This document shows, piece by piece, positions 1-8,296 of a stretch of 64,000 nucleotides of DNA. The notes beneath the pieces are model-generated. The model was not told where the DNA came from and did no database searches. It was given only the letters and a program-made list of their open reading frames with translations. This DNA comes from JAFIFT01 sp020051095. GTDB taxonomy: Bacteria > Pseudomonadota > Gammaproteobacteria > Legionellales > Legionellaceae. Location: positions 1 to 64,000 of the forward strand of contig NZ_CAXMZT010000001.1 in NCBI RefSeq assembly GCF_964199965.1, in the 5' to 3' direction. Position numbers and translations under genes: made by a program. How positions within the stretch are numbered: the stretch's first letter is position 1; each line of letters begins with the position of its first letter.

Positions 1-351
1 AGTTATTTCGATTTTGAAAAATTGAATGTATACCAAGCCTCCATTGAGGTCGTGGTATTCATTGATAAAATCACTTCAGCCTTCCCGCGGGGCAGGGCTT
101 ATTTAACAGATCAACTTCAACGGGCTGGTACGTCTATATCACTGAATATTGCTGAAGGCTCAGGCGAGTTCTCTACTAATGAAAAAAGTAGATTTTACCG
201 GATGGCAAAACGTTCTGCTACAGAAACCGCAGCGATATTGGAGGTATCCAAACATTTAAACATTATACAGGAAGAATATTATCACTTAACCAGAGATTTA
301 CTAACTCGAATTGTTATGATGTTGACTAAAATGGCGAAAAAAGTAGATTAG
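1..351 (+). CDS. Four-helix-bundle protein (S23/Avd-like), 5' end outside window
   Basis: The frame is open from the first base and reads SYFDFEKLNVYQASIE, so the gene starts upstream; the TTG at 22 is probably not the start. About 116 residues are visible, the usual size of the four-helix-bundle family related to 23S rRNA intervening-sequence proteins and to Avd proteins of diversity-generating retroelements. Family hallmarks are FDFEKLxVYQ, LxRAxxSIxxNIAEG (residues 33-46 counted from the TTG) and the final Leu-rich helix. Biochemical function is unknown for most members. The flanking DNA is not rRNA and no reverse transcriptase is visible. A GC-rich hairpin with hexamer repeats begins right after the stop codon. 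Confidence 0.8.
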   Translation, partial: SYFDFEKLNVYQASIEVVVFIDKITSAFPRGRAYLTDQLQRAGTSISLNIAEGSGEFSTNEKSRFYRMAKRSATETAAILEVSKHLNIIQEEYYHLTRDLLTRIVMMLTKMAKKVD

Positions 352-406
352 ACGGAACTCGGACGGGCTCGGGCTCGCTCACGGGCCCGGGCCCGATTGG
401 TTCCGT
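352..406. repeat. GC-rich hairpin with GGGCTC/GGGCCC hexamer units
   Basis: The segment starts one base after the stop of the four-helix-bundle gene. Outer arms ACGGAAC (352-358) and GTTCCGT (400-406) are perfectly complementary. Inside lie CGGGCTCGGGCTCG (364-377) and CGGGCCCGGGCCCG (382-395), which can pair through GC and GU pairs around the loop CTCA. Composition is far more GC-rich than the surroundings. It could be a terminator (no T run follows), a structured RNA end, or the edge of a small mobile unit. Confidence 0.75.
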
Positions 407-484
407 GAAAAGTTGAGCATCGCGTTTATTTAGTAATTAGTCCACACCTAACCATTGATTTGAACTGTTGATACGTTGGGGATC

Positions 485-2257
485 TTATAGCCAAAAGTAA
501 TGAAGCGCTGGAAGGGATGTGATAAGCACTAATATCTCGACTGGCACACCAAGCCATAAATAATCAAAGAATTTATAGCTGCCTGGCCCCATGATTAAGG
601 TGTTATTTTGATGGCTAATTGGGGTCAGAAATGAGCAGGACGATCCAATGGCCACGGCCATCAAAAACGGATCAACACTCATATGCAAGGTTTGCGCAAT
701 ATTAATGGCTATTGGCGCCATCACAACCGCTGTTGCGGCGTTATTCATCAGATCTGACAGTGTCATCGTGATAATCAGGACCAAAGCAAGAATGAACATG
801 GTTGAATCCGGACCTGCTAGAAAAATAATATTACGCCCAATTAATTCCGCAGCACCTGTGGATTTTAATGCATCACCTAACGGGATTAATGCCCCTAAAA
901 GAACAATAATAGACCAATCAATGCTTTGGTATACTCGCCGTATGGGCATGACGTTGAAAATCACTATCATGATAACAACGAGTGTGAAGGACGCTGAAAC
1001 AGCAAGCCATTGCATGGTTGCCAAAAATATACCGATGATAAAAAATAATACGGGAATGATCGTACTGCGATTAAAACCCACCTCAATGCGTCTTTCTGCT
1101 AGGGGAACTAAACCAAGATTCACTACCTTTTCACGCAATCCATCTTCTTCACCTTGGATTAACAAAACGTCACCCGCGTTAAAATTCACATGGTTTAATC
1201 GATTCATAATGGATTTACCCGCTCTGGCAATGGCGAGTAAGTTGAGTTGTTGCGTTGAGCGAATACGCAGTTTCTGCCAGGAGCGGCCTTCCAATCGCGA
1301 ACCTTGGGTAACAACTGCTTCGGTGGTGTTTATCTCTTCGCCGCGAAGATTTTCGGGTTTGACAATCTCACCATGCACAAGTTTTAATTTCCCTTTTATA
1401 ATCAATTCACTCAAGTCCTCATGACTTGCTTCAACAATGAGAACATCATTGGCTAGTAATTCTTCATGATAAGGGATGGCTAATCGTTTCTTGCGTTTTC
1501 GAATCAACCCTAAGATGGAAAAATCCCCTTCTATTAAATGTTCTAATTGCGTTCTGGACATGCCCACGACAGGGGAATCTTCCGGGATAGAAACCTCGCT
1601 GATGTAATTATGTATTTGATATAAATCTTCCGTGCTCTTTTCCGCTTTACGTCTTTTAGGGATATAGCGCCAACCAACCAAAATGATGAAAGTAAGGCAA
1701 ACAACTAATACGGATAAACCCACGGGTGTATAATCAAATAGACTAAATTGGCTACCAGTCACTTGTTGACGATAAGAGGAGATAAGAAGATTGGGTGGTG
1801 TGCCAACGCGTGTGGTCATGCCGCCTAAAACGGTAGCAAATGAAAGTGGCATTAATATGCTTGAGGGTGATAATTTTGCATGAATGGCACTTTGGATGGC
1901 AATCGGCATGAGCAACGCTAATGCCCCAACGTTATTCATAAACGCTGACATGGCAGCGCCTATGATACAAATAATCCCAATATGGATAGACGGTGTGCTA
2001 GCGAATGGCATGAGTAGTTTTTGAATTTGCTCCACCAACCCTGTTTGCGAAATGGCGGCGGTAATAACCATGACGCAAGCTACGGTAATGACAGCTGTGT
2101 TGCCAAAACCGGTGAAGGCTTGCTGGGAAGGGATAATACCAAACATGACTAATGCCATGAGGCTCATGATCGCCACCAGATCGTAGCGATAATAACCCCA
2201 AATAAACATCAAAAGGGTAGCCGCTAAAACGGCAAATAACAGAACAATGTCCAGCAC
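485..2257 (-). CDS. SLC13/ArsB-type anion permease with two RCK_C (TrkA-C) domains
   Basis: A 590-residue inner-membrane transporter. Hydrophobic segments fill residues 1-200 and 395-590, flanking a soluble insert with two TrkA-C/RCK_C-like units (roughly 217-290 and 307-385). The paired signatures FMNNVGALALLMP (about 106) and LMNNAATAVVMAP in the second half are the inverted-repeat SLC13 motif that binds cation and anion. This layout matches bacterial SLC13 permeases annotated as sodium:sulfate or dicarboxylate carriers. The substrate cannot be read from sequence. The start lies 19 bp after the stop of the UspA gene, so the two are probably co-transcribed. Confidence 0.85.
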   Translation of the reverse strand: MLDIVLLFAVLAATLLMFIWGYYRYDLVAIMSLMALVMFGIIPSQQAFTGFGNTAVITVACVMVITAAISQTGLVEQIQKLLMPFASTPSIHIGIICIIGAAMSAFMNNVGALALLMPIAIQSAIHAKLSPSSILMPLSFATVLGGMTTRVGTPPNLLISSYRQQVTGSQFSLFDYTPVGLSVLVVCLTFIILVGWRYIPKRRKAEKSTEDLYQIHNYISEVSIPEDSPVVGMSRTQLEHLIEGDFSILGLIRKRKKRLAIPYHEELLANDVLIVEASHEDLSELIIKGKLKLVHGEIVKPENLRGEEINTTEAVVTQGSRLEGRSWQKLRIRSTQQLNLLAIARAGKSIMNRLNHVNFNAGDVLLIQGEEDGLREKVVNLGLVPLAERRIEVGFNRSTIIPVLFFIIGIFLATMQWLAVSASFTLVVIMIVIFNVMPIRRVYQSIDWSIIVLLGALIPLGDALKSTGAAELIGRNIIFLAGPDSTMFILALVLIITMTLSDLMNNAATAVVMAPIAINIAQTLHMSVDPFLMAVAIGSSCSFLTPISHQNNTLIMGPGSYKFFDYLWLGVPVEILVLITSLPALHYFWL

Positions 2258-2276
2258 GGCCTGCAGTATCCTTTTG

Positions 2277-2696
2277 TTAGCTACGCAACGTTAGAACGTC
2301 AATCGGTGCATAATGGATCAACGCATTGGCTGTGCTTCCTAGGAGAGTCTGGACACCTTCGGGGGTATCACTGCCAATGATCAATAAATCACAGTCAAGT
2401 TCTTTAATCATCGTTAAAATAGTTTGTTTGATTGATCCGACTTGTACATGGAGGTTTTCATGGGGCAAATTAAGACCATCTGCAACAACTTTTAATACAG
2501 CTTCCGCTTGATCAGGGATGGGGCGGTCAAATTCAGCAAAACCTAAACTTTGTGCCCATTGTAATGAGTTGGGAGGGGAAACAACATGTAATAAATGAAA
2601 GCTTGCACCAATCTCTTGAGCAATATGGTGAGCCTTTTGACAAAGATCAAAATGATTTTCTTTTAAATCAGTCGCATGCAACACTTTTTTATACAT
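2277..2696 (-). CDS. Universal stress protein (UspA family)
   Basis: A 139-residue single-domain Usp protein. It begins YKKVLHATDLKEN, with the conserved first strand and Asp, and ends with the nucleotide-loop motif GSDTPEGVQTLLGSTAN followed by APIDVLTLR, the G-x2-G-x9-G-S/T arrangement of ATP-binding Usp members. A good ribosome site (AGGAAAGAAG) precedes the ATG. It lies upstream of the SLC13-type permease and likely leads that operon. A palindrome of the AGGGA-N3-TCCCT type lies 35 nt upstream of the start. Confidence 0.9.
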   Translation of the reverse strand: MYKKVLHATDLKENHFDLCQKAHHIAQEIGASFHLLHVVSPPNSLQWAQSLGFAEFDRPIPDQAEAVLKVVADGLNLPHENLHVQVGSIKQTILTMIKELDCDLLIIGSDTPEGVQTLLGSTANALIHYAPIDVLTLRS

Positions 2697-2730
2697 TCTT
2701 CTTTCCTAGATAAACAAACTTTGGGATAGT

Positions 2731-2743
2731 AGGGAACGTCCCT
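2731..2743. promoter_or_regulatory. Palindromic site A (AGGGA-N3-TCCCT) upstream of uspA-like gene
   Basis: The 13-mer AGGGAACGTCCCT is an inverted repeat with a 3-nt centre, 35 nt upstream of the Usp start codon. Three related sites occur at 17497, 21723 and 57991, each upstream of a minus-strand gene. The position suits an operator overlapping a promoter or transcription start. The regulator is unknown. Confidence 0.5.
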
Positions 2744-2819
2744 TAAGTCGTTTCCTATTGATTTAATTTAGTTTATTAAAAATCTTTTCAAACTACAATG
2801 TCAATCACTTCCACTTTAT

Positions 2820-2842
2820 AGCAGACGCCCAGAGCGTCTGCT
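2820..2842 (-). terminator. Terminator-like hairpin after the phospholipase-like gene
   Basis: Arms AGCAGACGC (2820-2828) and GCGTCTGCT (2834-2842) form a perfect 9-bp stem with a 5-nt loop, 11 nt beyond the minus-strand stop codon at 2854. There is no clear U tract, so termination is inferred from position only. Confidence 0.5.
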
Positions 2843-2853
2843 TATTCGACAGT

Positions 2854-4092
2854 TTATGATGGATTGTGTCGATTAAAATCAATCAATGTGAGAATACCGC
2901 TCCACCAAGACGTATAGCGATCATCATTGATATCAAAATTATTTTTCCGCTTAAGCAATTGATTATTTTCCCATTTAAATAAAGGAGGGTGGTTATCGAG
3001 CGTCTCTAGATTGTTGCTATCGGGTAGGAGGGTCATTTCTTCGAAGGCTTGGGGCATCATGCCTGTTTCAAAAGCGGCATAAATCGCATCGGCTGACTCC
3101 TGGACAATCTGTTGAATCAAACCAAGGTGTTGAGCTGCATCTGGGGTGTTTAAAAAACCATCACCATAAGCGCGCCAGCTGATGCCGCGTTGGTTAGTGA
3201 CATTCAAACCGGTGCGATTATCTTCATCATGCATTAAATTCGCGATAAGCAAACAGAGTGCTTTTGGCAAATATATATGCGCGGCAATTGCTCTTCTTGG
3301 GGTGCGTAAATGGCCCGATGACATGGCATCTGTAAGGAAATGGTTGGCAAAACCATTCATCGCATAGGCCTGGGACAATAGTGAATGGGCGATAGTTATA
3401 TCACCATTACTATAGGCTTGGTGGGCTTTGATTGCCACTTTTAAAGCGGCTTGATGGCCTGCTTTGTAGGCAACATGAGCATCGGGGTAGAAATGATCGT
3501 AATTAACATTTGCTAGGGAAATGTATTCCCCAAACGGGATATAGTCGCTGACAAAACTGCCCCCACCGCTCAATCGGTTTAATTTCTTTGAGATTTGAGC
3601 CCCATGTTCGTGATAAAAATGCCATTCACTCTCTCCAGATAGTTTTGCATTCTCCAATTGATTGGATAAATGATCAAAATACTGACGATAAACGGGTACT
3701 TGAATGAGTGCGTTTTGGTAAGTATCTGAACTCACCGCATCAAGTTTTAGAAATTGGGAATAGAAACACGCTTCACGGTTTTCGATGGGGCAGTTTGATA
3801 TTGGTCGGTCATTAGAACCAAATAAATCGCCTGCAAACATGATTAGTTCGCCGTAGGTCAAGATAAGGTTATTGGAGAGTTGGATTTGATTATTATCATG
3901 AGGATGAGGTAGGTCTCCCCACTTTAAGATAACCTGATTACCAACACCTCTGTGTTCAAGGTTGGCAAAGCCGGCTTTTCGGTTGTTGAATGATTCCTCA
4001 ATCAAGGCGTCATAATTTGTGGCTGCGACAGACAGAGGGCTTATAAATACTATCAATGACAATAACAAGCCGTGTGTGATATCCTTGCGCAT
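2854..4092 (-). CDS. Secreted phospholipase C-like protein (PlcA/PlcB type, predicted zinc enzyme)
   Basis: A 412-residue protein with a classical signal peptide: charged MRK start, hydrophobic core 8-22 and a likely cleavage after SVAA near 24. The body carries clustered His/Asp motifs resembling zinc-dependent phospholipases C: GDLFG near 88, NYDHFYPD near 197, and a HFLTDAMSSGH segment at 251-261 that would give metal ligands. Similar proteins in Legionella are annotated phospholipase C and hydrolyse phosphatidylcholine or phosphatidylglycerol; the assignment here rests on motif resemblance. The product is probably exported to the periplasm or beyond. It stands alone, followed by a hairpin. 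Confidence 0.6.
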   Translation of the reverse strand: MRKDITHGLLLSLIVFISPLSVAATNYDALIEESFNNRKAGFANLEHRGVGNQVILKWGDLPHPHDNNQIQLSNNLILTYGELIMFAGDLFGSNDRPISNCPIENREACFYSQFLKLDAVSSDTYQNALIQVPVYRQYFDHLSNQLENAKLSGESEWHFYHEHGAQISKKLNRLSGGGSFVSDYIPFGEYISLANVNYDHFYPDAHVAYKAGHQAALKVAIKAHQAYSNGDITIAHSLLSQAYAMNGFANHFLTDAMSSGHLRTPRRAIAAHIYLPKALCLLIANLMHDEDNRTGLNVTNQRGISWRAYGDGFLNTPDAAQHLGLIQQIVQESADAIYAAFETGMMPQAFEEMTLLPDSNNLETLDNHPPLFKWENNQLLKRKNNFDINDDRYTSWWSGILTLIDFNRHNPS

Positions 4093-4208
4093 TAGAGTAT
4101 CCTTTTTGTAAATTAAATTTTTTATTATTCAGTTTACTTTATCATTTTTTTAATAAAACAGTTTAGCATGTAATTAATTTATTTAGCTATTTCATATATC
4201 TATTTGTT

Positions 4209-5546
4209 GTGTCAACCATTATGAACGAAAAAAAGAGTAAAAAAGCGATTTATGAAACGACGATTGATTCATTTAGTCATGAGGGTCGTGGTGTTGCGCG
4301 TGTGGAAGGGAAAACCACATTTATTCAAGGTGCGCTTGAAGGTGAAAAGGTGCTTTATGAATTGACCTTCCGAAAAAAAGATTTCGACCAAGCCAATGTT
4401 GTCGATATTCTTGAGCCGGCAGGAAATCGCGTTGCACCTAAATGTGAGCACTACCAGTATTGTGGCGGTTGCTCATTGCAGCATTTATCACACGACGGAC
4501 AAATTGCATTTAAGCAATGGATGTTTTCAGATACCTTAGCTCGTTTTGGCCATGTAACGCCCGAAGCTTGGGTTGAACCGATTGTCGGACCGGCTTGGTC
4601 TTATCGCCATAAAGCACGATTAAGTGTACGACACGTGCATAAAAAAGGGGGGGTATTAGTTGGCTTTCGTGAGAAGCGACAACCCAAATACATTACGGAC
4701 ATTGAACAATGTCGAATTTTAGCCCCCTCGGTGGGCGATAATATCGTTAAATTTAAGCAGTTGTTAGATCAGTTTGATAATTTAGACACCATTGCTCAAA
4801 TTGAAGTGGCTGTTGGTGACGATGAAACGGCCTTGATATTAAGAAATTTAGCGCCCTTAACGGACAATGAGCAACGGTTGCTAATGTCGTTTGCAAACGA
4901 AAATCATTATCGCATATTTCTGCAGCCGGGTAATTATGAAACGGTCTCATTGTTTTATCCGAAGGACGATAAAGATTATCTTCAATACCATTTAAGTCGC
5001 TATAATATTACCTTTGATTTTCACCCAACTGATTTCACCCAAATCAACCCCGTTATCAATGAACAGATGATTGATCAAGCAATTGAATGGCTTGCTTTGA
5101 ACGATCATGATGTTGTATTGGATTTATTTTGCGGACTTGGTAATTTTTCCTTGCCTTTAGCATTAAAAGCAAAACAGGTTATTGGGATAGAAGGCAGTGA
5201 ATCAATGGTTGAAAGAGCAAACCATAACCGTCTACGTAATCACATTGAAAATGCGCAGTTTTTTGCTGCTGATCTTAGCAAGGAAAATGCGCTCGTGGAA
5301 TTGATAAAACTACCCATCGACAAAGCATTAATCGATCCGCCCAGAACAGGCGCTCTTGAAATTGTTAAGCAACTCTCTAAACTTAATATAAACCGCATTG
5401 TTTATGTGTCATGTAATCCAGCCACCCTGGCAAGAGATGCCGATTATTTGGTTAACCAAGCGGGCTACCGATTAGTGAAAGCTGGCATTATGGATATGTT
5501 TCCACAAACTTCCCATGTTGAATCCATGGCTGTTTTTGAGAGGTAA
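4209..5546 (+). CDS. rlmD: 23S rRNA (uracil-1939-C5)-methyltransferase RlmD
   Basis: A SAM-dependent RNA methyltransferase that makes m5U1939 in 23S rRNA. In order: an N-terminal TRAM domain (about 10-65), an iron-sulfur cysteine cluster in CEHYQYCGGCSLQ (about 78-90) plus a distal Cys, the SAM loop LDLFCGLGNFSLPLA (about 302-316), and the catalytic nucleophile motif YVSCNPATLARD (about 397). Length (about 440) is normal. The GTG at 4209 keeps the frame, but the ATG at 4221 (MNEKKSKK) is an equally likely start; neither has a strong ribosome site. relA follows after 5 bp, as in many gammaproteobacteria. Confidence 0.95.
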   Translation: MSTIMNEKKSKKAIYETTIDSFSHEGRGVARVEGKTTFIQGALEGEKVLYELTFRKKDFDQANVVDILEPAGNRVAPKCEHYQYCGGCSLQHLSHDGQIAFKQWMFSDTLARFGHVTPEAWVEPIVGPAWSYRHKARLSVRHVHKKGGVLVGFREKRQPKYITDIEQCRILAPSVGDNIVKFKQLLDQFDNLDTIAQIEVAVGDDETALILRNLAPLTDNEQRLLMSFANENHYRIFLQPGNYETVSLFYPKDDKDYLQYHLSRYNITFDFHPTDFTQINPVINEQMIDQAIEWLALNDHDVVLDLFCGLGNFSLPLALKAKQVIGIEGSESMVERANHNRLRNHIENAQFFAADLSKENALVELIKLPIDKALIDPPRTGALEIVKQLSKLNINRIVYVSCNPATLARDADYLVNQAGYRLVKAGIMDMFPQTSHVESMAVFER

Positions 5547-5551
5547 ATTTC

Positions 5552-7756
5552 ATGGTAAAGGTAAAAGAAGAATGTGAATGGATAAAGGATAATCAACCTG
5601 ATACTCAGTTGTGGTTAAAAAAATTGATAAGAAAAGGGTATATCGAAGATATATCGTTGATTGAAAATGCTTGTGCATTGAGTGAAGTTGCTGGTCGCGA
5701 TCAAGCCACGGATATCGGCATTTCCTGTTTGCATAAGGGATTATTAATGGCAGATATGTTAGCTGACCTTGAAGTGGATCAAGAAACCCTTGCTACCGCT
5801 ATTATTATGGATAGCGTCTATTATGCAGAATTATCGCTTGATGTTGTGGAAGAACAACTTGGCCATGTCGTTTGCAAACTGGTCAATGGTATCAACAAAA
5901 TGGGCGATATTGCGAATGTTCAGATACTAAATAAAGCCCCTGAAAATCAACAACAGCTCGAAAATACACGAAAAATGTTACTGGCGATGGTTGATGATGT
6001 CCGGGTTGTGTTAATTAAACTCGCGGAACGACTTTGCATACTTCGCTATTGTGGTCAATTGCCTGAAGGTATGTGCCGCCAAATTGCTTCCGAATCCATG
6101 GAAATTTTTGCTCCCCTTGCCAATCGCTTGGGGATCGGGGCCATTAAATGGGAGATGGAAGATCTCGCTTTTCGCTATCTAGAGCCATCGGCATACAAAG
6201 AAATAGCCAAGGGTTTAAAAACAAGGCGAATTGAACGTGATCAATATGTTAATAAAATCGTGGATGAATTGAATGAGCAAATCCAACTGTTGGATATCCA
6301 CCATTTTGCTGTCTATGGTCGTTCTAAGCATATCCATAGTATTTACCGTAAGATGGAGCGTAAGAATGTTTCTTTAGACGAAATCTATGATGCGACTGCT
6401 GTTCGAGTGTTGGTCAATACCGAAGCGGAATGTTATGAGGTTTTAAGTTTAGTGCATTCGCTCTGGCAACAAATTCCAGCTGAATTTGATGACTATATTA
6501 TCAATCGAAAACCCAATGGTTATCAGTCCCTCCATACTGCTGTCATTGGCCCAGGTGATCGTGTTTTCGAAGTGCAAATTCGGACGTTTGAAATGCATGA
6601 TCTTGCTGAAATGGGTGTTGCTGCGCATTGGAAATATAAAGAGGGCGGTGCTGAACAAAAAGAAAGTCATGAGCGTAAAATTGAATGGTTACGTGATGTT
6701 CTTGCTTGGCACCGTGATTTAGCTAAAAACAAAGGGGTCTCCGAAGCAATCGAAACAGAGTTTTTGGAAGATAGAGTTTATGTGTTCTCACCCGACGGTG
6801 ATATTTTCGATTTGCCCCAAAAGTCAACACCACTGGATTTTGCATATCACGTGCATACGATGATTGGTCATCGATGTCGTGGTGCGAAAGTCAATGGTTC
6901 AATCGTACCGTTAACTTACCAACTAAAAACAGGGGACCAAGTTGAAGTTTTAACGGGTAAAGAAGACAAACCATCCCGAGATTGGCTAAGCCCACATTCA
7001 AATTATTTACGAACTTCGCGCGCAAAAGCGAAAGTGCTTCATTGGTTTCGTATGCAAGATTTTGATCGAAACAAAGCGGAAGGCCGCGAATTAGTTGATA
7101 AAGAATTAAAAGCACTGGGTATTAAATTTGAAGCGTTGGAAGAATTATTAGATATTTATAACTATAAACGAGTGGATGATTTGTTGGCTGCCATCGGCAG
7201 GGGCGATGTGAAAATCTCTCAGGTGGTGCATCGTTTATCACCTGATAGCATTGTGTCAAAGCCACCACAGGAAATAATCAAAACGCATGTAAAACCAGAA
7301 GTTTCCGGTGGTGATTTACAAATCGAAGGTGTCGGCAATTTATTAACAACGATGGCCAGATGTTGTCAGCCGTTACCCGGAGATACGGTGATTGGCTATA
7401 TCACGATGGGGAGAGGCGTATCCATTCATCGACAAGATTGCTCTAACATATTGCATTTGCCTGAGGAATATAAAAGGCGGCTGATTCAAGTGAGCTGGGG
7501 TGAGAAAACCCGTGAAAGCTATGTGGTTGATATTAGCATCAAGGCTTTTGATCGCAGTGGATTGCTTAAAGACATCACGGCAGTCTTATCCAATGAGAAA
7601 GCAAATGTATACTCATTAAACACGCAAACAAACAAAGAAGAGAATCTAGCCTTAATTACCTTAACGGTTGAGGTCGATGGTTTGTCTAAGCTCTCCCGGT
7701 TACTCAATAAGATAGATCAAGTACCTAATGTCATCGAATCTAAGCGGCAGGTATAA
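5552..7756 (+). CDS. relA: GTP pyrophosphokinase RelA ((p)ppGpp synthetase I)
   Basis: A 734-residue long RSH protein. The N-terminal hydrolase-like domain lacks the catalytic His-Asp pair: where SpoT at 46401 reads LLHDVVEDT this protein reads IIMDSVYYAEL, as expected for a RelA that only synthesises. The synthetase domain has YGRSKHIHSIYRKM, INRKPNGYQSLHT and EVQIRT. TGS (EDRVYVFSPDGDIFDLP), a Cys-bearing zinc-finger region (MARCCQPLPGD) and a C-terminal ACT domain follow. On the ribosome it makes (p)ppGpp from GTP/GDP and ATP during amino-acid starvation. GAGGTAA precedes the ATG. The 3' end overlaps the convergent Mth938-like gene by 17 bp. Confidence 0.96.
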   Translation: MVKVKEECEWIKDNQPDTQLWLKKLIRKGYIEDISLIENACALSEVAGRDQATDIGISCLHKGLLMADMLADLEVDQETLATAIIMDSVYYAELSLDVVEEQLGHVVCKLVNGINKMGDIANVQILNKAPENQQQLENTRKMLLAMVDDVRVVLIKLAERLCILRYCGQLPEGMCRQIASESMEIFAPLANRLGIGAIKWEMEDLAFRYLEPSAYKEIAKGLKTRRIERDQYVNKIVDELNEQIQLLDIHHFAVYGRSKHIHSIYRKMERKNVSLDEIYDATAVRVLVNTEAECYEVLSLVHSLWQQIPAEFDDYIINRKPNGYQSLHTAVIGPGDRVFEVQIRTFEMHDLAEMGVAAHWKYKEGGAEQKESHERKIEWLRDVLAWHRDLAKNKGVSEAIETEFLEDRVYVFSPDGDIFDLPQKSTPLDFAYHVHTMIGHRCRGAKVNGSIVPLTYQLKTGDQVEVLTGKEDKPSRDWLSPHSNYLRTSRAKAKVLHWFRMQDFDRNKAEGRELVDKELKALGIKFEALEELLDIYNYKRVDDLLAAIGRGDVKISQVVHRLSPDSIVSKPPQEIIKTHVKPEVSGGDLQIEGVGNLLTTMARCCQPLPGDTVIGYITMGRGVSIHRQDCSNILHLPEEYKRRLIQVSWGEKTRESYVVDISIKAFDRSGLLKDITAVLSNEKANVYSLNTQTNKEENLALITLTVEVDGLSKLSRLLNKIDQVPNVIESKRQV

Positions 7757-8114
7757 TCAGGGCAAGTGTGACATTTCTTAATTCACTTAATAGCACGTTA
7801 AATGTTCGGCAAGCTGCCCCAATGTCCATGCACTCTAGGCCAACCTTTTTCTGAGAAAAAAGTAACCGTATGGCATCATTGGGAAATTGACCCGAACTTG
7901 GATGACCAATAATGACGATCTCTGGGTTAAATATTAATATCCGGGAAACATCATCTTCGTTGAGTAAGTGAATATGAGTTTGTTGCCAATTATCGTCAAT
8001 TGTTTGTTGGCTAACGATCAGGCTGCTGCGATAGGTTTTATCATTGATGACAACCCCCTGATCGCTGTATGATTGTATGCTGTGGCTATCTGGGCGTTCT
8101 AGATTGATTTGCAT
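7740..8114 (-). CDS. Mth938-like (DUF498/AAMDC family) protein
   Basis: A 124-residue protein with the complete Mth938 fold signature: an N-terminal strand region ending in GVVINDKTYRSSLIV, the central PEIVIIGHPSSGQFPND segment (usually GTG in the loop) and IGAACRTFNVLLSELRNV, where the family has TxxAxxTYNxLxxEGR. Function is unknown in bacteria. The 3' end overlaps relA on the opposite strand. It diverges from the rpfE-like gene across a gap carrying an inverted repeat at 8139/8207. Confidence 0.85.
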   Translation of the reverse strand: MQINLERPDSHSIQSYSDQGVVINDKTYRSSLIVSQQTIDDNWQQTHIHLLNEDDVSRILIFNPEIVIIGHPSSGQFPNDAIRLLFSQKKVGLECMDIGAACRTFNVLLSELRNVTLALIIPAA

Positions 8115-8138
8115 GAAAAAACCTATAAATTGACTTCA

Positions 8139-8218
8139 GTTTGTTTGTACCGAGTTGCAAGAAAAAAAGTGGGCAATCATTAAGTAGGCATATCTTTCGA
8201 TTTTCAGTACAAACTAAC
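8139..8218. repeat. Spaced inverted repeat in a divergent promoter region
   Basis: GTTTGTTTGTAC (8139-8150) and GTACAAACTAAC (8207-8218) are complementary at 11 of 12 positions, separated by 56 nt. The pair lies between the divergent starts of the Mth938-like and rpfE-like genes. It could be a paired operator; chance in AT-rich DNA is not excluded. Confidence 0.3.
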
Positions 8219-8296
8219 AATGTTGTCGGTTGTTGATGAATTTGGCATTTGTTCTACTTGCTAAAATCACCCATACTAATTAACAAATTATATCAA

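Noticed and set aside
352..484. Possible 23S rRNA fragment next to the S23-like gene
   Set aside because: S23-like proteins can lie in rRNA intervening sequences, but the DNA after the gene shows no rRNA sequence I recognise and soon meets a protein-coding gene.
648..1424. 258-codon open frame antisense to the SLC13 transporter
   Set aside because: The opposite strand encodes a full transporter with clear motifs; the antisense product has no recognisable domain and a skewed composition.
5552..7756. Assigning the first RSH gene as a second SpoT
   Set aside because: The His-Asp hydrolase motif present at 46401 is missing here and the gene follows rlmD, both typical of RelA.
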